NCBI GenBank assembly: GCA_016704465.1
Contig: JADJAD010000004.1
Location: 124,001 to 188,000 of the forward strand
Direction: 5' to 3'
Length of the DNA stretch: 64,000 bases
Origin: Gemmatimonadota bacterium
GTDB lineage: Bacteria; Gemmatimonadota; Gemmatimonadetes; Gemmatimonadales; Gemmatimonadaceae
Below, one piece after another: positions 36,918 to 45,669 of the stretch. The notes beneath the pieces are model-generated. The model made no database searches. It was not told where the DNA came from and worked only from the letters and a program-made list of their open reading frames with translations. A program made the position numbers and the translations under genes. Position 1 is the stretch's first letter. Every line of letters starts with the position of its first letter.

Positions 36918-38474
36918 CTAACGCTGGATCTGTGCGCTGCGGCCGGCTCCGACCCTCGACTTGATTCCGTCGATGTTTCGTGCGGCGTGCACGATGGCGT
37001 CCGCGACCATCTTGTCCGGGAGTCCGACGCCACCGAAGGTGTAGATCGGGAGTCGCAGGATCTCCAGCTCCTTGGCCGGCACGGGAAGGTGCCGTATCGT
37101 TCCCGCCTGGATCTTGTCGTATCGGCGACCGTCCATCAACTCGACGCCACTCGAGTTGAGCAGGTCGATCGACCGCTCGTACACGATGTGGTTGAGGAGC
37201 GTCGCCGCCCCATCGGCCGCGGTGGCCGGCGGGAGGTTGCCGCGACCGACACGCGTCTTGTTGATCAGGCTCGCGGCCGTGGCCAGGTTTCCGTTGGTCC
37301 GGATGAGTCCTTCTGCCCAGAGCAGGTCGTTCTCGGCCTGCAGGACGTAGGGGACCGGTCCGGTGGCCGAGCTGGGTGACGTGCGCGCATGAAAGCGATA
37401 GCGCTTGTGCGAGTACGGGCTCTGCATGTAAATGCCGCGCGCCGGGTCACCGATGACCGCACCATGGAACTGGAAGTCGGAGTCGAGGCGTGCGTCGGCC
37501 GAGGTCGCCGCCGGGGGGATCGTGCCGGTGAACTTCGCCGGCGACGACGGATCCATCAGGTTGATGACCCGCATGTCGACACGGAGCCAGGTCGGCTCGT
37601 CGCCGTAGAAGGCGATGTACGAGTACCAGTTGTTGTTGTCGCCGACGACGGTGAAGTCGTATGGCGCCCCGGCACCCGAGGTCCCGCTGAGCCCCTTCTC
37701 GGCGTACGACACGACCTTCGCCCAGTTCACCGCGGCGTTCTCGGCGGGTGTTCTCGCCGTGTAGACCATGGTGCGGGCGGCCATCGTGTTGGCTGCGCGG
37801 GCGAGCATCGCCGAGGTGAGTGGCCCCGCGGCGATCGGGATGTCGGCGACGTCGTACGTCTCGCTCTTCCCGTTGAGCGCCGAGATGAGCGCGTCCCACT
37901 TGGCCATCGCGGCGGTGGAGACCTCCGTGTACGGCTTGAACTCGGGAGTCGCGCCGGTCGTCGTCTCGTCGACGACGAAGCCCTTGTCGAAGAGGATGGC
38001 GATGTTGGCGAGTGACGCCGCCTGCGTGAACTGGGCGAGCGCCTTGTACTTGTCGGTCGTCCCGCCCGGGACCTCGACGCCGTTGGCGATCGCGATCAGG
38101 ACGTCGTTGGCGGCACCGAGCGTGCCGTAGTTGAAGTTCCACGGGCTCTCGGTCACGGCCCGATCACCGCCCGCCGAGTTGTTCACGTACGGCGCACGCG
38201 GCTCGAGGTTGTTGAACCGCATGCCGAAGTTGCCGAAGTTCGCCGCCCCTGCGTCGGCGGTGACCGACAACATCATGTATGGCTCGAGATACGTCGCGGC
38301 GAGGTACCACGAGTTCACCGTCGAGATCGCGATATTCTTTACGTCCTCACCCGACGCCAAGGCGCGCTTGATATCGGGGTTGTTCGGGTTCGTCACGTCG
38401 AGGTCCGCGCAGGCACCGGCCGTCAGCAGGGCCGCGGTCCCGAGGACGAAGCGGATAGTGCTTCGATTTCGCAT
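36918..38474 (-). CDS. SusD/RagB-like outer-membrane lipoprotein (second copy)
   Basis: 518 residues from ATG 38474 (MRNRSTIRFVLG), with lipobox AGAC. It has SusD features: the N-terminal LDVTNPNNPDIKRALA, the TPR-like helical middle, and near the C-terminus QAENDLLWAEGLIRTNGNLATAASLINKTRVGRGNLP, followed by ERSIDLLNSSGVELMDGRRYDKI. It is intact, unlike the copy at 18416. Those shared stretches show that the two are paralogues. It lies 35 bases after the second susC-like gene and should act as its surface ligand-binding lid. Its stop codon lies inside an octamer CGTTAGGC. Confidence 0.93.
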   Translation of the reverse strand: MRNRSTIRFVLGTAALLTAGACADLDVTNPNNPDIKRALASGEDVKNIAISTVNSWYLAATYLEPYMMLSVTADAGAANFGNFGMRFNNLEPRAPYVNNSAGGDRAVTESPWNFNYGTLGAANDVLIAIANGVEVPGGTTDKYKALAQFTQAASLANIAILFDKGFVVDETTTGATPEFKPYTEVSTAAMAKWDALISALNGKSETYDVADIPIAAGPLTSAMLARAANTMAARTMVYTARTPAENAAVNWAKVVSYAEKGLSGTSGAGAPYDFTVVGDNNNWYSYIAFYGDEPTWLRVDMRVINLMDPSSPAKFTGTIPPAATSADARLDSDFQFHGAVIGDPARGIYMQSPYSHKRYRFHARTSPSSATGPVPYVLQAENDLLWAEGLIRTNGNLATAASLINKTRVGRGNLPPATAADGAATLLNHIVYERSIDLLNSSGVELMDGRRYDKIQAGTIRHLPVPAKELEILRLPIYTFGGVGLPDKMVADAIVHAARNIDGIKSRVGAGRSAQIQR

Positions 38475-38509
38475 CTGTGTATGAGCTCCTCGTATCAGGT
38501 CGTCGTGCC

Positions 38510-41500
38510 CTAGAACTGCAGCTCGACCTGGCCGGTGAAGGTGCGGAAGTTGGGATAGCGGAAGCCGTCGATGCGGAAGTTGAAGTCGCCGCCCGCCGTC
38601 ACTTCCGGGTCGAAGCCGCTGTACTTGGTCCAGGTGAAGACGTTGCGCCCGATGAACGCGATCTTGGCGCCCTTGATCTGCTTGTTGAGCCCGAAGCGCG
38701 AGAGCACGTTCTGGCCGACGTTGTAGGCCACCGAGAGTTCGCGCAGGCGGGCGTACGACCCGTCCTCGATGAAGTGGTCGTTGGCCACGAGGCCGTTGTA
38801 CAACCCGGCCGAGTAGAAGCCCAGCGGACGACGATCGGCGAGCGGACGTCCCGACTGGTCCATCGTGCCGTGGCGCTCGTCCTGGTACATCCACTGCTTG
38901 GTGAAGTTGTAGATGTCGCCGCCGCGCACGCCATCCAGCAGGGCGTACAGGGAGATCGACTTCCAGCGCAGGTTGTTGGCGAAGCCGAACGAGAAATTCG
39001 GGTTGACGTCGCCGATGACGTGTTGCGTCTCACCGGCTGCATTCACGAACGCGATCGGCGCCTCGGTCGACTTGCCGAGGTTGGCGGCACGCACGAGGTA
39101 GCCATCGGAGTTCACGACGTAGTCGGCGGCGTTCGCGCTGGCGTTGGCCGGGTTCTGCTTCAGCTGCTCGAAGCTATGCACCCACTTGGTGCCGTAGATC
39201 GTGCCGAGCTTCTCACCCGACTTGTAATAGAAGACGTCCTGCCCCTGCGCGTCGGTCGCATTGCGGCGGAACGGCGCGGCATCCATGCGGTCGATGCGCT
39301 GGCGCGTATTGTCACCGGTGAGCGAGAACGAGTAGCCGAATTGGTCCGTGTCGATGACACGCGTCTGGAGGGAGACCTCCCACGTCTCGGCGCTCACGTC
39401 GGCCGCATTCTGCACCTGGGTGAGGAAACCGCCCGAGGCCGCGAGCGACAGCGGGATGGAGAGGAAGGCGCCCTTCGTGAGCCGGTCGGCCCGCACCACT
39501 TCGAGGTCGAAGCGGTTGAGGAACTGGATGTTCACCCCGTACTCGTTCTCCGTCTGGATCGCGGGCTTGAGGTTGTTGTTGCCGAGCTGCTGCTTCGAGA
39601 TCTGGCCGCCGGACAGCGAGTAGGTCTCGAACTGGTCGGCGAACTGCGGGCGCAACCCGGCCGTCCCGCGCGCGGCGCGAAACTTGAGTTCCTGCACGCC
39701 CGGGATCTGGAAGTCCTCGGTGAGCCGATAGGCGCCGGCAATGCGGTAGAAGTTCTGCCACCGTTCGGTGGTTCCGAAGAGCGACGACCCGTCGCGACGG
39801 TAGAGCGCATCGAGGATGTAGCGGTCCTTGTAGTCGAACGACTGCGACACGAAGTAGTTGATCGTGCGCTGGATGTCGATCCCGGAGTTGACGGCGACCT
39901 GCGTCGGGTCGGCCGAGGCGAGATCCGGCACGTCGGTGACGTTCAGCTTCGTACCGTTGACGTTGAAGTTCGTGTTGTCGAGGTTCTCCAGCAGGTACGT
40001 CGCGCGCGTCGTCGACAGCAGGTTGTTGAAGAGCAACTTGCGCGTCGTGGCGTTGAACTGGAGGTTCTCGGCGACGTTGTTGAAGGTGCGTTCCTGCAGC
40101 CGCCCATTGCCCGCCACGCCGCCCTCGTTCAGGAGTCCGCGGAAGTTGTAGAGGCGGTCGCGCTGGTTCAGGCGGTCGGTGCCGTAATTGGCGTCGAGGC
40201 TGAGCCACTCCGCCGGGCGATAGCGCAGGGCGAACGAACCCAGCAGGCGCTCGCGACGCAGGTTGTAATCGCCGTTCTTGAGTCCGTACAGCGGGTTTCC
40301 GCGGGCGTTCTTCGCCTTGAGGTCCGGCAGGAGCGGGAAGTACGGGACGTCGCTCACCGCTGGATTGGGGTTGACCAGGTCGACATCGGGCGGCGCCTGC
40401 AGCAGCGCGAACCATCCGTCGGTGCTTCCCGGGTCGTAGTCGTTCTTGTTCAGGCCGTAGGTCATGCTCGCCGAGAAGTCAGCCTTCGCGCCTAACGCCT
40501 GGTCGACGTTGAGGCGCAGGTTCTGGCGGCGCTGGCCCGAGGTGAAGGGCAGGATCCCCTGGTTGTGGTCCGTCGTGAAGGACGAGTTCAGGTTCGTGCT
40601 CCCGCGACGCACGCCAAGCTGGAAGTTCTGCAGGTAGAAGTTGCCGTCCTGCAGCCACGACTCGAGCTGGTTGCGCCAGACATCCGGCCCGCTCGTCGGA
40701 TACGGGTTGTCGGCGATGCCGTCCGGATCGATCAGGCGCTGCGTGCCGGACGCGTTGGTCGCAATGGATCCGTCGGCATTGAGCAGGTAGTTGTGGTGCT
40801 GGTTGAGCGGGACGAACTTGTACACCCCCGACGTCCCGTACTCGCTGCGACTGCTGAACGCGATCTTGTTGTCCTGCAGGTTGCGGCCACGCTTGGTCGT
40901 GATCGCCACGACGCCGTTGGCGGCGTTTGAGCCATAGAACGACGCGGCGGCCGCCCCCTTGAGGACCTCGACCGATTCGATGTCGTTGGCGTCGATGTCG
41001 GCCAGCGAGTTCTTGGTGATGACCCCGTCGACCAGGATGAGCGGGTCGTTGTTGCCGACGGTCAGGTTGGTCGATCCGCGCAGGCGGATGCTCGGCGCGG
41101 CGCCGGGGTTCCCGGTGCCAATCGCGATGCGGGCACCAGAGACCTTGCCGGCGATGGCAGCGATCGGCGACGACGCCGGGACCTGCTTCATCTGCTCCTC
41201 GGTCACGCGCGAGACCGAAAACGCCAGCTTGCGCGTCGACGTCGCCTCGGCGACCCCCGTCACCACGACTTCATCGAGGCGGAATGGGTCGGTCTTGAGC
41301 TCGAAGTTCTGCGTCTGCGAACCCGTGGTCAGCATGATCTGCCGACTGATCGGGGTGTAGCCGATGAAACGCGCGGTCAACGTGACGCGCTGCCCATTGG
41401 CCTGATCCTCGGGAATCGAGAACTGGTAAACGCCATTGACGCCGCTGGTCGTGCCGGCATTCAGGGACGCGACCAACACATTGGCGCCGACGACTGGCTG

Positions 41501-41629
41501 TCCTTCTGTGTTGGTCACCCGTCCCGTGATGGTGGCGGCTTGCGCGAACGCCTCTCCGGATACGCCCACCAGCAGGGCGAGTACGGACAGGCGCGCGAAG
41601 GCGCCGGTCACTCTTGGCATGCTTCGCAT
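38510..41629 (-). CDS. SusC/RagA-type TonB-linked outer-membrane receptor (second copy)
   Basis: 1039 residues from ATG 41629 (MRSMPRVTGAF); ATG 41620 is also possible. A signal peptide ends GEAFAQ. The regulatory-like domain (ATITGRVTNTEGQPVVGANVLV, FIGYTPISRQ) is followed by the plug (VVVTGVAEATSTRKLAFSVS, IRLRGSTNLTVGNNDPLILVDGVI, DIESVEVLKGAAAASFYGSNAANGVV). A large barrel ends with FTGQVELQF, with the terminal Phe needed for barrel assembly. It should import an unknown ligand in a TonB-dependent way, together with the SusD-like protein encoded next. An upstream region of about 420 bases should hold the promoter of this pair. Confidence 0.95.
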   Translation of the reverse strand: MRSMPRVTGAFARLSVLALLVGVSGEAFAQAATITGRVTNTEGQPVVGANVLVASLNAGTTSGVNGVYQFSIPEDQANGQRVTLTARFIGYTPISRQIMLTTGSQTQNFELKTDPFRLDEVVVTGVAEATSTRKLAFSVSRVTEEQMKQVPASSPIAAIAGKVSGARIAIGTGNPGAAPSIRLRGSTNLTVGNNDPLILVDGVITKNSLADIDANDIESVEVLKGAAAASFYGSNAANGVVAITTKRGRNLQDNKIAFSSRSEYGTSGVYKFVPLNQHHNYLLNADGSIATNASGTQRLIDPDGIADNPYPTSGPDVWRNQLESWLQDGNFYLQNFQLGVRRGSTNLNSSFTTDHNQGILPFTSGQRRQNLRLNVDQALGAKADFSASMTYGLNKNDYDPGSTDGWFALLQAPPDVDLVNPNPAVSDVPYFPLLPDLKAKNARGNPLYGLKNGDYNLRRERLLGSFALRYRPAEWLSLDANYGTDRLNQRDRLYNFRGLLNEGGVAGNGRLQERTFNNVAENLQFNATTRKLLFNNLLSTTRATYLLENLDNTNFNVNGTKLNVTDVPDLASADPTQVAVNSGIDIQRTINYFVSQSFDYKDRYILDALYRRDGSSLFGTTERWQNFYRIAGAYRLTEDFQIPGVQELKFRAARGTAGLRPQFADQFETYSLSGGQISKQQLGNNNLKPAIQTENEYGVNIQFLNRFDLEVVRADRLTKGAFLSIPLSLAASGGFLTQVQNAADVSAETWEVSLQTRVIDTDQFGYSFSLTGDNTRQRIDRMDAAPFRRNATDAQGQDVFYYKSGEKLGTIYGTKWVHSFEQLKQNPANASANAADYVVNSDGYLVRAANLGKSTEAPIAFVNAAGETQHVIGDVNPNFSFGFANNLRWKSISLYALLDGVRGGDIYNFTKQWMYQDERHGTMDQSGRPLADRRPLGFYSAGLYNGLVANDHFIEDGSYARLRELSVAYNVGQNVLSRFGLNKQIKGAKIAFIGRNVFTWTKYSGFDPEVTAGGDFNFRIDGFRYPNFRTFTGQVELQF

Positions 41630-42053
41630 ATCAGTTGGGGAAATGTGGTGTGTGGATGACGGCGGTCCCATTGAGACCACTGGTAGGGCGGAGACAAGAG
41701 AGCAGAGCGTATCCTCCCGGGTGAAAGGGTGTCGTCACCAATCCCATTCGAACAGATGGGAAATTGGGACGAGCAGAAGCTTGGGAGGGGTGAGCCGAGC
41801 GTCAAGAGGAAATACCATTCGTTTGTGAACGCCTATCCCGATGTCAGACAAGCGTTTGCGAAGGAGTTTGTATGCAAAACGGTACGCGCATGGCGCACCG
41901 TTTGGACGCACGAAAGTTTATGCGCTCCACCCGCCGACTTATGCGCCGAGTCCTATCCGTTCGGGTGGGGGCCAGCAGCAGGGTGCGAGCGGCCGCCCAC
42001 GTCTAGAACGACGCTCGGCCGATGACGCGGAGAGCCTGTCGGCCGACCGCGAC
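41630..42053. other. Intergenic region upstream of the second susC-susD pair
   Basis: 424 bases, AT-richer than average between 41740 and 41880. It holds a hairpin at 41877-41903 that may end the upstream plug-TonB transcript, and presumably the susC promoter. I could not place the promoter with confidence. No gene is visible; short open frames have no family features. Confidence 0.45.
41877..41903 (-). terminator. Possible terminator of the plug-TonB gene
   Basis: The arms AAACGGT and ACCGTTT, with inner GCGC/GCGC pairs, form a hairpin. On the minus strand it is followed by TTTTGC. It lies about 150 bases downstream of the stop at 42054. It could equally be an operator for the susC gene. 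Confidence 0.4.
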
Positions 42054-43256
42054 CTACGGGCGGTTCGGTCGTGTGGGGACGCGAAACTCGATCGGCAACT
42101 GGACGACCTGCCGCACCAACGCCCCTCCCTTCCGCGCCGGGAGGAACTGCGCCTGCGACAGTGCCTCGCGCGCCGCCAGTGAAAAGAGCGGATGGCTCGA
42201 CGATATGATCCCGATCGTCCCCGGAACGACCGCGCCCGTGGTGTCGACGACGAACTCGGTCAGCACGCGACCGCTTCGACGGTCCCTCAGCAAGGACCCG
42301 GGATACTCCGGAGCCAGCCCTCCGTCGATGAGGGCGACTGCCGAGTCGACCGTGGCCGCGGTGTGGGCCTCGCCCCGCGCGACCAAGCGATCCAGGCTGA
42401 CCTCGGACGGAGCGTCCACCGACTTGGTGACCCGTGGACGCGGTCGGAAGGGGCGCGACCAGATCGCGACCACGCCACATCGATCCAGGTTTCGAGGTCC
42501 GGCAAACTCGGCGGGGACGGTCGCTGATCCGGAATAGACCTCGATCCCCTCCACCATCCCGAGATCAATCGTCTCGAGGTCGAACTCCCCTGCCGTCGCT
42601 GGCGAACCGTCGATGAAGACGAGCGGCGGACAGGGTGAGCCGCGAATCCGGACCGCCTTCTGGATCACCCCGATCTGCCGAACGTTGACGCCGGGCACGT
42701 CGCGCAGCACATCCGTCATGGAAAAGGAGTGCGTGCGCTCCAGGCGTTCGCGCGTGATGAAGTGACCGACCTTGCGCTGGCGACGCTCTTCGAAGCCCGC
42801 GAGGCGCGACGCGTACGCCTCGCGCCGGCCGAGCACCGCGACGGGCTCAAGCTGTTGCACGAGCTGCACCAGCTGGATCTCGACGTCAGAGAGCCCTCCG
42901 GCGCCCAGCTCCAGGTCCATGACGGTCGGGCGAAATCCGAGCCGCCGAACGCGCATCCGGACCTCGCCGGGCGGAACACCGGAGAGGAGATACCGGCCGT
43001 CGCCCGCCGACAGCGTTCGCAACGACGATCCGTCGATGCTGAGCTCCGCGCCAACGATCGCGAGCCCGAGCGTGTCCCGCACGAAGCCGCTGACCGACAC
43101 ACCACCACCCTGCCCCTGCGCGAGGGGGGCGACAGGGAATGCCAATCCGAGCAGCGTCGCAACGAGCAGGCGCTGTCCCGACCGTGAATGTGCGTGTGCT
43201 TGTGCGTGTGCCCGCAGGAACTGCATGCGCATGGAGAACCGTCCAGCCTCACTCAT
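42054..43256 (-). CDS. Plug-domain protein fused to a TonB C-terminal domain
   Basis: 400 residues if started at ATG 43256; ATGs at 43232 and 43226 are alternatives. A signal peptide (LLVATLLGLAFPVAPLAQ) is followed by a carboxypeptidase-regulatory-like domain (VSGFVRDTLGLAIVGAELSIDG, YLLSGVPPGEVRMRVRRLGF). Next comes a plug domain (FITRERLERTHSFSMTDVLRDVPGVNV, IRGSPCPPLVFIDGSPA, VEGIEVYSGSATVPAEFAGP). The last 110 residues read as a TonB energy-transducer C-terminal domain (PEYPGSLLRDRRSGRVLTEFVVDTTGAV, HPLFSLAAREALSQAQFLPA, VQLPIEFRV). No barrel is present. It lies 53 bases after the SGNH-TPR gene. The role is unknown; the combination suggests contact with TonB receptors from the periplasmic side. 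Confidence 0.75.
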   Translation of the reverse strand: MSEAGRFSMRMQFLRAHAQAHAHSRSGQRLLVATLLGLAFPVAPLAQGQGGGVSVSGFVRDTLGLAIVGAELSIDGSSLRTLSAGDGRYLLSGVPPGEVRMRVRRLGFRPTVMDLELGAGGLSDVEIQLVQLVQQLEPVAVLGRREAYASRLAGFEERRQRKVGHFITRERLERTHSFSMTDVLRDVPGVNVRQIGVIQKAVRIRGSPCPPLVFIDGSPATAGEFDLETIDLGMVEGIEVYSGSATVPAEFAGPRNLDRCGVVAIWSRPFRPRPRVTKSVDAPSEVSLDRLVARGEAHTAATVDSAVALIDGGLAPEYPGSLLRDRRSGRVLTEFVVDTTGAVVPGTIGIISSSHPLFSLAAREALSQAQFLPARKGGALVRQVVQLPIEFRVPTRPNRP

Positions 43257-43309
43257 ACGATACGGTCGGAGACTCCAAATGGATACGGCGACTCGACGCG
43301 CCCGACAGG

Positions 43310-45235
43310 TCAACGGGCGAGGCCGATCGCCTCCATCCACCCACTCAGTCCGGGAAAGCGCGGATCGAGGCGCGCGAGCGCCAGTGCCGTCGCGCGAGCT
43401 CGGGCGATGTCTCGGGCGAGTCCGTAGGCCAGCGAAAGCTGGTACAGGGCGATGGTATTGCGCGGCTCCAGACTCACGGCCTGCTCGAGAAATGGGATCG
43501 CCCCGGCGACATCGTTTCGGTCGATGAGGAGGCGGCCAAGCGCCAGCGCCGCAGCGCTGGTCGGCTCGACGCGCAGCGCCTCGCGCATGACGTGCTCGGC
43601 GCTGTCCGTCGCCCCTGCGCGCTGGAGCGCCTGCGCCATGAGTCGCCGTGGGAGCTCTGCGAGCGGCTGATCCCGGACCAGGCCCGCGTATTCGGCGAGC
43701 GCCGAGTCGGGCAGCGACCGCCGTTCGTAGTCCAGACCTAGTTGGACTTTCGCCGCCTCCCAGCGCACTCCGCCTCGCGAGACCAGGAACGCCAGGCTGT
43801 CGGCAAGCCCCTCCGGGCGGTAGGTCGCCCGGTAGTCGCGCTGCTCAGCGATCGGGACGAAGGGCCATCGTTCGGCCAGCGTCTGGACGGTGTGGAAGGC
43901 CACACGCTCATCGAACGGGGTAAGCGTCGTGCCCCGCTCGTATTCGTCCCACGACTTGAGCCGCTCTGGCGAGGCCGCGTGTCCCAGGAACCTTGCCTCG
44001 GCCAAGGCGTCGTAGAACGTCCGTGCCAGCACGGTGACGCCGGCTCGAGTGGGATGGACATGCTCGAGGAAGAGCGAGGCACCCGGAAGGCCGGCGCTGG
44101 CAGCCTCGAAGCGTTCGGCCACGGGCACATAGGCCGCCCCACCCACCGCCGCGGCCTCCTGCACGATGCCGACGAAGCGCGACGGGGCCCGGAAGCGCAC
44201 CACGTCGAGATCGCGGGCGAGCGGGAGGGCGTCGCGCGCCCGGGCCGAATCGGCGCGCGCCAGGGCGGCGAGGCCGTCACGAAACACCGAGTCGGCCGCC
44301 TCGTTGTCGGGCGAGGCGAACGGCGGGCGGTCTCGCACGTTGCTGACCGGGCTTCCGACAAAGACTGGAATTCCGCGCGCGCGGAACGTCGCGAGGAGTG
44401 CCGACAGGTTGTCGACGAACTGCGCCTCGCCGCGCGCGAAGGTGATGCTCGACAGCGGCACCTCGCGATCGCGTGCGAGGATCTCCATGAAGCTGGGTGC
44501 CGAGTCGGTCGCGGCTCCCCCCTCGCGCTCGAGCAGCGCGCGCAGGGCGAGCCCCAGGCGAAGCCGCTGGAGGGCGAGGGTCGCGCGGACGAGATACGGG
44601 GCGAGCGGCCCACCGCGCGCCGACGCGGCACCGAGCACACCGTAGTACTCGTTATGCCCGGCGTAGATGAGCACCGCGTCCGGATCGGCGTCGGCGACCT
44701 CGGACGCGAGGTCGCGCATCGTCACGCTGTTGGTGGCGGCGATGCCGAGGTTGATCACCTCGACCGAATCGCGCGGCAGGACGTCACGCAGCGCGTCACG
44801 CAGTTCGCGCGAAAACGTCCCGTTGCGGGGAAAGGGGAAGCCGGCGGTCGTCGATTCGCCGAGGACGAAGAGGCGCAAGCCGTTGGCCGGCTTCTGGCGC
44901 GCGAAGAACTCCGCGGGCGGCGCAGGGGCTGACGCCACACCGGCGAACCACCGTCGACCAACCTCCGGATTGGCGACGAGGTATCCGTCGGTCTCCACCG
45001 CCGCGGGAATGAAGAGGGGGAGTCCACCCGCAGGTCGTGCGAGTCGCAGCGTTCCCTCTACCCCCGCCAGGAGCAACAACGGGAGCAGGAGGGTGATGAG
45101 GAGATACGTGCGTCGACGCGCCGCCGTCAGCACCGTCGACGCGCCCCCACCGTCACGCGAGGGCGGTGGCGCGTGGGTCGGCGGCGGCGCCCCTCGCCCC
45201 TGCTTCCCTCCGCCTCCCTTCGACGAACGCGTCAA
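43310..45235 (-). CDS. Membrane-anchored SGNH/GDSL hydrolase with C-terminal TPR repeats
   Basis: Up to 641 residues, starting at TTG 45235, which overlaps the DUF5989 stop (TTGA). A GTG at 45133 would drop a Pro and Gly-rich leader. One transmembrane helix (YLLITLLLPLLLLAGVEGTL) is followed by an SGNH domain: block I LFVLGESTTAGFPF (GES instead of GDS), block III AGHNEYYG, and the catalytic Asp/His region LEHVHPTRAG. The last 150 residues contain TPR-like helices (DSALAEYAGLVRDQPLAEL, AEHVMREALRVEPTSAAALALGRL, AIPFLEQAVSLEPRNTIALYQLS). It probably acts as a periplasmic esterase or acetyltransferase partner on a glycan; the substrate is unknown. DUF5989 directly upstream is a common partner of such genes. 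Confidence 0.82.
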   Translation of the reverse strand: MTRSSKGGGGKQGRGAPPPTHAPPPSRDGGGASTVLTAARRRTYLLITLLLPLLLLAGVEGTLRLARPAGGLPLFIPAAVETDGYLVANPEVGRRWFAGVASAPAPPAEFFARQKPANGLRLFVLGESTTAGFPFPRNGTFSRELRDALRDVLPRDSVEVINLGIAATNSVTMRDLASEVADADPDAVLIYAGHNEYYGVLGAASARGGPLAPYLVRATLALQRLRLGLALRALLEREGGAATDSAPSFMEILARDREVPLSSITFARGEAQFVDNLSALLATFRARGIPVFVGSPVSNVRDRPPFASPDNEAADSVFRDGLAALARADSARARDALPLARDLDVVRFRAPSRFVGIVQEAAAVGGAAYVPVAERFEAASAGLPGASLFLEHVHPTRAGVTVLARTFYDALAEARFLGHAASPERLKSWDEYERGTTLTPFDERVAFHTVQTLAERWPFVPIAEQRDYRATYRPEGLADSLAFLVSRGGVRWEAAKVQLGLDYERRSLPDSALAEYAGLVRDQPLAELPRRLMAQALQRAGATDSAEHVMREALRVEPTSAAALALGRLLIDRNDVAGAIPFLEQAVSLEPRNTIALYQLSLAYGLARDIARARATALALARLDPRFPGLSGWMEAIGLAR

Positions 45236-45384
45236 AAGATGGTGTAGATGAACGGCGCGAGCGCCGAGCCCTGCACGGCGACGAGCAGCCCGCCGGAGAG
45301 CACCAGCACCACCAGCAGGGGAAAGAGCCAGAGCTTCTTGCGCTCGCGCATGAACGCCCAGAGTTCGCGCAGTATCGCCAGCAT
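45232..45384 (-). CDS. DUF5989-family small membrane protein
   Basis: 50 residues: it begins MLAILRELWAFMRERKKLWL, then a single transmembrane helix (FPLLVVLVLSGGLLVAV), and ends QGSALAPFIYTIF. This opening and length are typical of DUF5989 proteins. It starts 31 bases after the atpC stop, and its TGA overlaps the TTG of the SGNH gene. It may help the neighbouring hydrolase or a related transferase at the membrane; no direct function is known to me. Confidence 0.85.
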   Translation of the reverse strand: MLAILRELWAFMRERKKLWLFPLLVVLVLSGGLLVAVQGSALAPFIYTIF

Positions 45385-45415
45385 GGCCCTCCCTCGTCTG
45401 CCTTGCGCGCCGCGA

Positions 45416-45667
45416 CTACAGTTGCGCGGCCCGCTCCGTGACCACCCGCACCTGGTTATCAGCCACCTGGAGGAATCCCCCTTCCACGTGGAACCGCCCC
45501 TGGCTCCCGCTGTTGCCCAGCAGGAGCGTCCCCGAACCGAGGAGCGTCATCATTGGCGCGTGCGACGTCAGGATCCCCACCTGGCCGTCGAACGCGGGGG
45601 CGGTGACGGCGTCCACCTCCCCCTCGAACAGGACGCGCTCCGGCGAGATCACCGAGACCGTGAGCAT
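45416..45667 (-). CDS. atpC: ATP synthase F1 epsilon subunit (short form)
   Basis: 83 residues: MLTVSVISPERVLFEGEVDAV, QVGILTSHAPMMTLLGSGTLL, then FHVEGGFLQVADNQVRVVTERA. This is the N-terminal beta-sandwich of the epsilon subunit; the C-terminal helical hairpin found in about 135-residue epsilon subunits is absent, so epsilon-type inhibition of ATPase activity is probably missing. The ATG is two bases after the atpD TAA. It is the last F1 gene of the unit, and the DUF5989 gene follows 31 bases later. Confidence 0.93.
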   Translation of the reverse strand: MLTVSVISPERVLFEGEVDAVTAPAFDGQVGILTSHAPMMTLLGSGTLLLGNSGSQGRFHVEGGFLQVADNQVRVVTERAAQL

Positions 45668-45669
45668 CG

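Noticed and set aside
38477..40495. A 672-residue plus-strand open frame opposite susC
   Set aside because: It is the shadow of a clear SusC barrel; composition is Arg, Val and Glu-rich and no family features are visible.
43139..43200. The overlapping frames around the plug-TonB gene start as extra small genes
   Set aside because: They are short, on the opposite strand and lack start signals; the minus-strand signal peptide explains the region.
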